DNA from: a virus
Virus record (IMG/VR): IMGVR_UViG_3300043538_000003
Location: 1-47,787 of that record
Length of the DNA: 47,787 nt
Direction: 5' to 3' (one strand)
The translations under genes were made by a program, and so were the position numbers. Numbering within the stretch: position 1 is the stretch's first letter; every line of letters begins with the position of its first letter. This document shows, in pieces, positions 46,915 through 47,787 of this stretch. Under the pieces are notes generated by a model that saw only the letters and a program-made list of their open reading frames with translations, was not told the DNA's origin and did no database searches.

Positions 46915-47787
46915 ATGAAATCTATTCTAAAGGCACTCGTTATCGTGTGCTTGGCCGCGGCATGTCTTGGCCAGACCCCAGTTCTCCTCTCTCCTCTGCC
47001 TAGACTCCAATTTGTCGATCAGGCGGGCCGTCCACTGGCCTTTGGATGTGTATTTACATACAGAAGTGGGACCACGACCGCCCTTGGCACTTATACCGAC
47101 TCCACAGGGGTAACGCTGAATCCGAATCCAGTCATTCTCTCGGCTGGCGGTTCTGCAAACATCTGGATACGCGCGGGCGTGTCATATTCTTTCAAAGTGA
47201 AGTCCTCTGGGGATACCCAATGTGATGCCGGCACGACTCTTTACACCATTAACGGTATCGGCGGTGGAGCCTCAACCCTTACCACGGTCGTGCCATCAAG
47301 TTCATCCCCAACATTCTCTGAGATATCTCAGAACCAGTTGTTTACCTTCATTCTGACCAGCAATACCGCTGCCCTGCCATTTACCGCGGTCGGCGTTATC
47401 CCCCCAGGCATTGTCACTTTCCAACTCACCCAAGATGGCGGAGGGAATCACACCTTCACTTGGCCAGCAAACGTATTGGGCGGCGCGGCTATCAGTTCCG
47501 CGGCGAACTCCACTACAACTCAAGCCTTCGTCTGGAACGGGACGACTCTTATTGCCACAGGGCCGGGAATCGAGACTCCCGCCACGGGATTAAGTTCGCC
47601 GCGAGTCAGTGTTGGGGATCTTCTAGCAACCGGAACCATCACGGGGAATCTGGCGGCCTCTACCATCACGGGCGGAACCATCAACAACACAGTCTATGCA
47701 GCTTCGCAGATTGGATCAGATGACGGCGCGAAACTGCAAGCGGCGATTACGGCATGTACAGGGCAATGCGCGATTGTAGACGCCACA
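46915..47787 (+). CDS. Tailspike-like protein with signal peptide, partial
   Basis: The frame from ATG 46915 is open for 291 codons to the window edge. The N-terminus (MKSILKALVIVCLAAACLGQ) is a Sec signal or lipoprotein signal. Next come a beta domain (LQFVDQAGRPLAFGCVFTY and GTYTDSTGVTLNPNPVILSAGGSANIW) typical of phage tail adaptors, and a second beta domain (GGGNHTFTWPANVLGG). Finally GSDDGAKLQAAITACTGQCAIVDA is the usual beginning of a right-handed beta-helix of the pectate-lyase type. It is probably the receptor-binding depolymerase. The enzyme part lies outside the window. Confidence 0.75.
   Translation, partial: MKSILKALVIVCLAAACLGQTPVLLSPLPRLQFVDQAGRPLAFGCVFTYRSGTTTALGTYTDSTGVTLNPNPVILSAGGSANIWIRAGVSYSFKVKSSGDTQCDAGTTLYTINGIGGGASTLTTVVPSSSSPTFSEISQNQLFTFILTSNTAALPFTAVGVIPPGIVTFQLTQDGGGNHTFTWPANVLGGAAISSAANSTTTQAFVWNGTTLIATGPGIETPATGLSSPRVSVGDLLATGTITGNLAASTITGGTINNTVYAASQIGSDDGAKLQAAITACTGQCAIVDAT

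Overview
The window looks like most of the genome of a temperate, short-tailed phage with P22-type morphogenesis (podovirus). The host is probably an Acidobacteriota (Terriglobia-like) bacterium. The host call is an inference. It rests on an exported protein (start 21573) with an 'AQLPDAPS' motif just after its signal peptide, which I know mainly from acidobacterial secreted proteins, and on the general flavour of the integrase and small phage proteins. No ordinary chromosomal gene is visible.

Layout. (1) 1-1886, leftward: three genes at the attachment-site flank, including a T4 Rnl1-type RNA ligase. (2) 1902-2109: an attachment site whose core is the 3' half of a tRNA-Gly(CCC) gene, with integrase arm-type repeats on both sides. 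The 5' half of the tRNA is missing, so this reads as attP of an unintegrated or circularly joined phage genome, not as a chromosomal junction. (3) 2108-10732, leftward: integrase, excisionase-like HTH protein, many small zinc-ribbon, HTH or membrane proteins, and a recombination set (VRR-NUC nuclease, YqaJ/lambda-type exonuclease, ERF annealing protein). (4) 10774-10877: a divergent control region with GGTTAA operator half-sites. (5) 10893-17426, rightward: replication initiator-like protein, DnaB-type helicase, a DUF550-like nucleotide phosphohydrolase broken by an amber codon, a frame-split cytosine methyltransferase that overlaps a second conserved-looking reading frame, and an N4/N6 DNA methyltransferase. 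(6) 17600-20471: holin-like and spanin-like proteins, two stand-alone LuxR-type HTH proteins, a DUF2778-like wall enzyme and a lipoprotein. (7) 20461-20878, leftward: a two-gene moron under a near-consensus promoter with a perfect palindromic operator. (8) 20944-23419: a chain of small genes joined by stop/start overlaps. (9) 23416-47787: terminase, portal, scaffold, P22-like coat, gp4-like and gp10-like tail factors, a glycosidase-like tail protein, ejection proteins and the start of a beta-helix tailspike. Interleaved are a glycosyltransferase, a GNAT acetyltransferase and a 2OG-Fe(II) oxygenase-like protein.

How it works together. The leftward early operon handles integration and recombination. 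The rightward operon replicates and methylates DNA, then leads through lysis into packaging and head assembly. Most neighbours are coupled by ATGA, GTGA, TTGA or TAATG overlaps, so many starts could be fixed from the junctions. I did not recognise a CI-type repressor, although the operators imply one. Family names are from recognition of motifs, not from database searches.
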